Position numbers and translations under genes: made by a program. From positions 1 through 62,588 of the forward strand of contig CAKZWV010000045.1 of assembly GCA_937922005.1 (NCBI GenBank): a DNA stretch of 62,588 nucleotides. Direction: 5' to 3'. The stretch comes from an uncultured Clostridia bacterium. Its GTDB lineage: Bacteria; Bacillota; Clostridia; Saccharofermentanales; DTU023. Below the pieces are notes generated by a model. The model worked only from the letters and a program-made list of their open reading frames with translations. It searched no databases and was not told where the DNA came from. Below, piece after piece: positions 61,886 to 62,588 of this stretch; position 1 is the stretch's first letter; every line of letters begins with the position of its first letter.

Positions 61886-62245
61886 ATGCAAGCATCAGAA
61901 AAAGCTTATTTTACACACGATCAGTTACAGGCCTTTAGTGAGGGCATTCTCCGAGATGGGTCTGAATTCAATACCCAGTCATGGGACCTCTTTATGAACT
62001 ATTATGGCCATGTTCTCGAGGACGGGGCCCTCACCGTACGGGAAAAGCGTCTCATTGCCCTGGCCGTCGCCAATACCATCGGCTGCCCCTATTGCATGGA
62101 AGCCTATACCAAGGCGTCTCTTGAAGCAGGGGCCGACAAAGATCAGATTTTGGAAACCCTCCACGTAGTCTCAGCCATGAAGACCGGGGCCAACCTCGCT
62201 ATGGGCGTCCAGATGAAACAGCTCGTCGACAAGCTCGAGATGTAG
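61886..62245 (+). CDS. AhpD-like (carboxymuconolactone decarboxylase fold) protein, ArsS-associated type
   Basis: 119 residues. Single CMD/AhpD domain with the redox CxxC in GCPYCMEAYTKASLEAG near residue 70, preceded by LTVREKRLIALAVAN. The tail HVVSAMKTGANLAMGVQMKQLV resembles the small peroxidase-like proteins that accompany ArsS (TIGR04169 type, from memory). Own promoter and ribosome site AAGGAGGTGCATT. It lies 6.5 kb from the ArsS-type cluster, beyond the low-G+C island. Redox role; substrate unknown. Confidence 0.82.
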   Translation: MQASEKAYFTHDQLQAFSEGILRDGSEFNTQSWDLFMNYYGHVLEDGALTVREKRLIALAVANTIGCPYCMEAYTKASLEAGADKDQILETLHVVSAMKTGANLAMGVQMKQLVDKLEM

Positions 62246-62588
62246 GTGTAGGAGCCGCCAGATCAAGATAAAGTTAACATAATAGGGCTATCTGATATTG
62301 CAGAAAATAAATCCCGGACCCACTAGAAAAGTGGATCCGGGATTATTTGTTAGGGTGAAAAGCTGAAAGACGGCCAGGAGGCTCGCTTCGAAGAGCTTTG
62401 CCCAACTTAGATGGCAGCTTCCTAAAGGCTCCTGACTTTCGGTAAACAAAATAATAAAAATGGCCATAAAGGCCGTGGTTGGCGACTTTCTTGAACATCT
62501 GTCTTTCGTTTTTTGTCCTCTTACACCATGAGATTTACTGACAAGTCGAGTTTCGTTACTCGTTTGAAATCAGAAAGCGTCATGTAAT
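62246..62588. other. Gene-poor window end
   Basis: Contains the terminator below and, on the minus strand, a 51-codon open frame (62498-62343) with basic composition but no clear ribosome site; I do not call it a gene. The rest of the stretch to the window end shows nothing recognisable. Confidence 0.45.
62306..62350 (+). terminator. Terminator after the AhpD-like gene, carrying a motif copy
   Basis: AATAAATCCCGG(A)CCCAC-loop-GTGG(AT)CCGGGATTATT, a long stem. The right arm contains GGATTATTTG, one of the dispersed motif copies. Confidence 0.75.

Larger units (their letters stand above)
933..62349. repeat. Dispersed 10-mer GGADTATTTG, 31 copies
   Basis: Short interspersed motif counted by eye on both strands. 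Plus-strand copies start at 933, 9018, 11294, 15700, 17518, 17699, 20404, 22366, 26152, 30221, 37319, 39155, 46624, 49038, 54651, 61157 and 62340. Minus-strand copies (seen as CAAATAHTCC) start at 4381, 5609, 10001, 15770, 17389, 19088, 27071, 28209, 30042, 46020, 47731, 50590, 53211 and 54513. Eleven have A, thirteen G and seven T at position 4; none has C. The next base is C or T in 27 of 31. About 0.4 copies are expected by chance. Copies sit in genes in several frames and in spacers. One-mismatch copies also occur (40796, 58353, 60984). Function unknown; an uptake-type sequence, a methylase site or a chromosome-organising binding site are possibilities. Confidence 0.85.

Noticed and set aside
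62343..62498. Small basic open frame of 51 codons on the minus strand
   Set aside because: No clear ribosome site, ends inside a terminator stem, no recognised family.

Overview
The window reads as chromosomal DNA of a Gram-positive, probably anaerobic member of the Bacillota (Clostridia or Tissierellia type). Pointers are the rpmH-rnpA-yidD-yidC-jag-mnmE-mnmG-rsmG block, AGGAGG-type ribosome binding sites before nearly every gene, two proteins with sortase signals, MurT/GatD cell-wall amidation genes, a B12-dependent ribonucleotide reductase and an anaerobic-type glycerol-3-phosphate dehydrogenase. Most of the window is about half G+C. I cannot name a genus. No complete mobile element, CRISPR array, rRNA operon or dnaA is present.

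Layout. 0-9 kb: orphan OmpR-type regulator, pyruvate kinase, a membrane-anchored surface protein, a second orphan regulator, a three-gene ABC exporter and tRNA-Arg. 9-15 kb: a MurT-like ligase behind a leader hairpin, cobalt chelatase CbiK and a large sortase-anchored protein. 15-24 kb: an 1896-residue protein I do not recognise, a Na/phosphate cotransporter with PhoU-like tail and a membrane-tethered C39-like peptidase. 24-30 kb: a glycerol operon (FAD dehydrogenase, second flavoprotein, DUF1667 protein, GlpK, GlpF). 30-38 kb: nrdJ with a small partner gene, diverging from cobO-murT-gatD, then a 67-residue protein that is almost only an LPQTG sorting signal. 38-47.4 kb: tRNA-Gly, tRNA-Thr and the rpmH-to-rsmG block. 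47.5-55.3 kb: HAD hydrolase, then an ArsS-type radical SAM cluster (ArsS, two TVP38-type membrane proteins, one fused to a glycosyltransferase, a two-cluster Fe-S protein, a second glycosyltransferase). 55.4-61.7 kb: lower-G+C, island-like DNA with a two-component system plus ABC transporter, an orphan HsdS and a broken AbiE toxin-antitoxin pair. 61.9 kb: an AhpD-like peroxidase-fold protein of the type that usually accompanies ArsS, so the island appears to sit inside the ArsS locus.

Themes. B12 genes lie close together (CbiK, CobO, NrdJ), and the CobO product is the cofactor NrdJ needs. Many conserved enzymes (Pyk, MnmE, MnmG, both MurT proteins, GatD, Jag, the Fe-S protein) carry low-complexity inserts or tails, some built from 18-bp in-frame tandem repeats.

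The strongest unexplained signal is a dispersed 10-mer, GGADTATTTG (D = A, G or T), which I count 31 times by eye (17 on the plus strand, 14 on the minus) where about 0.4 would be expected by chance. It falls in several reading frames, both orientations and intergenic DNA, so it behaves like a selected DNA-level sign such as an uptake-type sequence or a protein-binding site.
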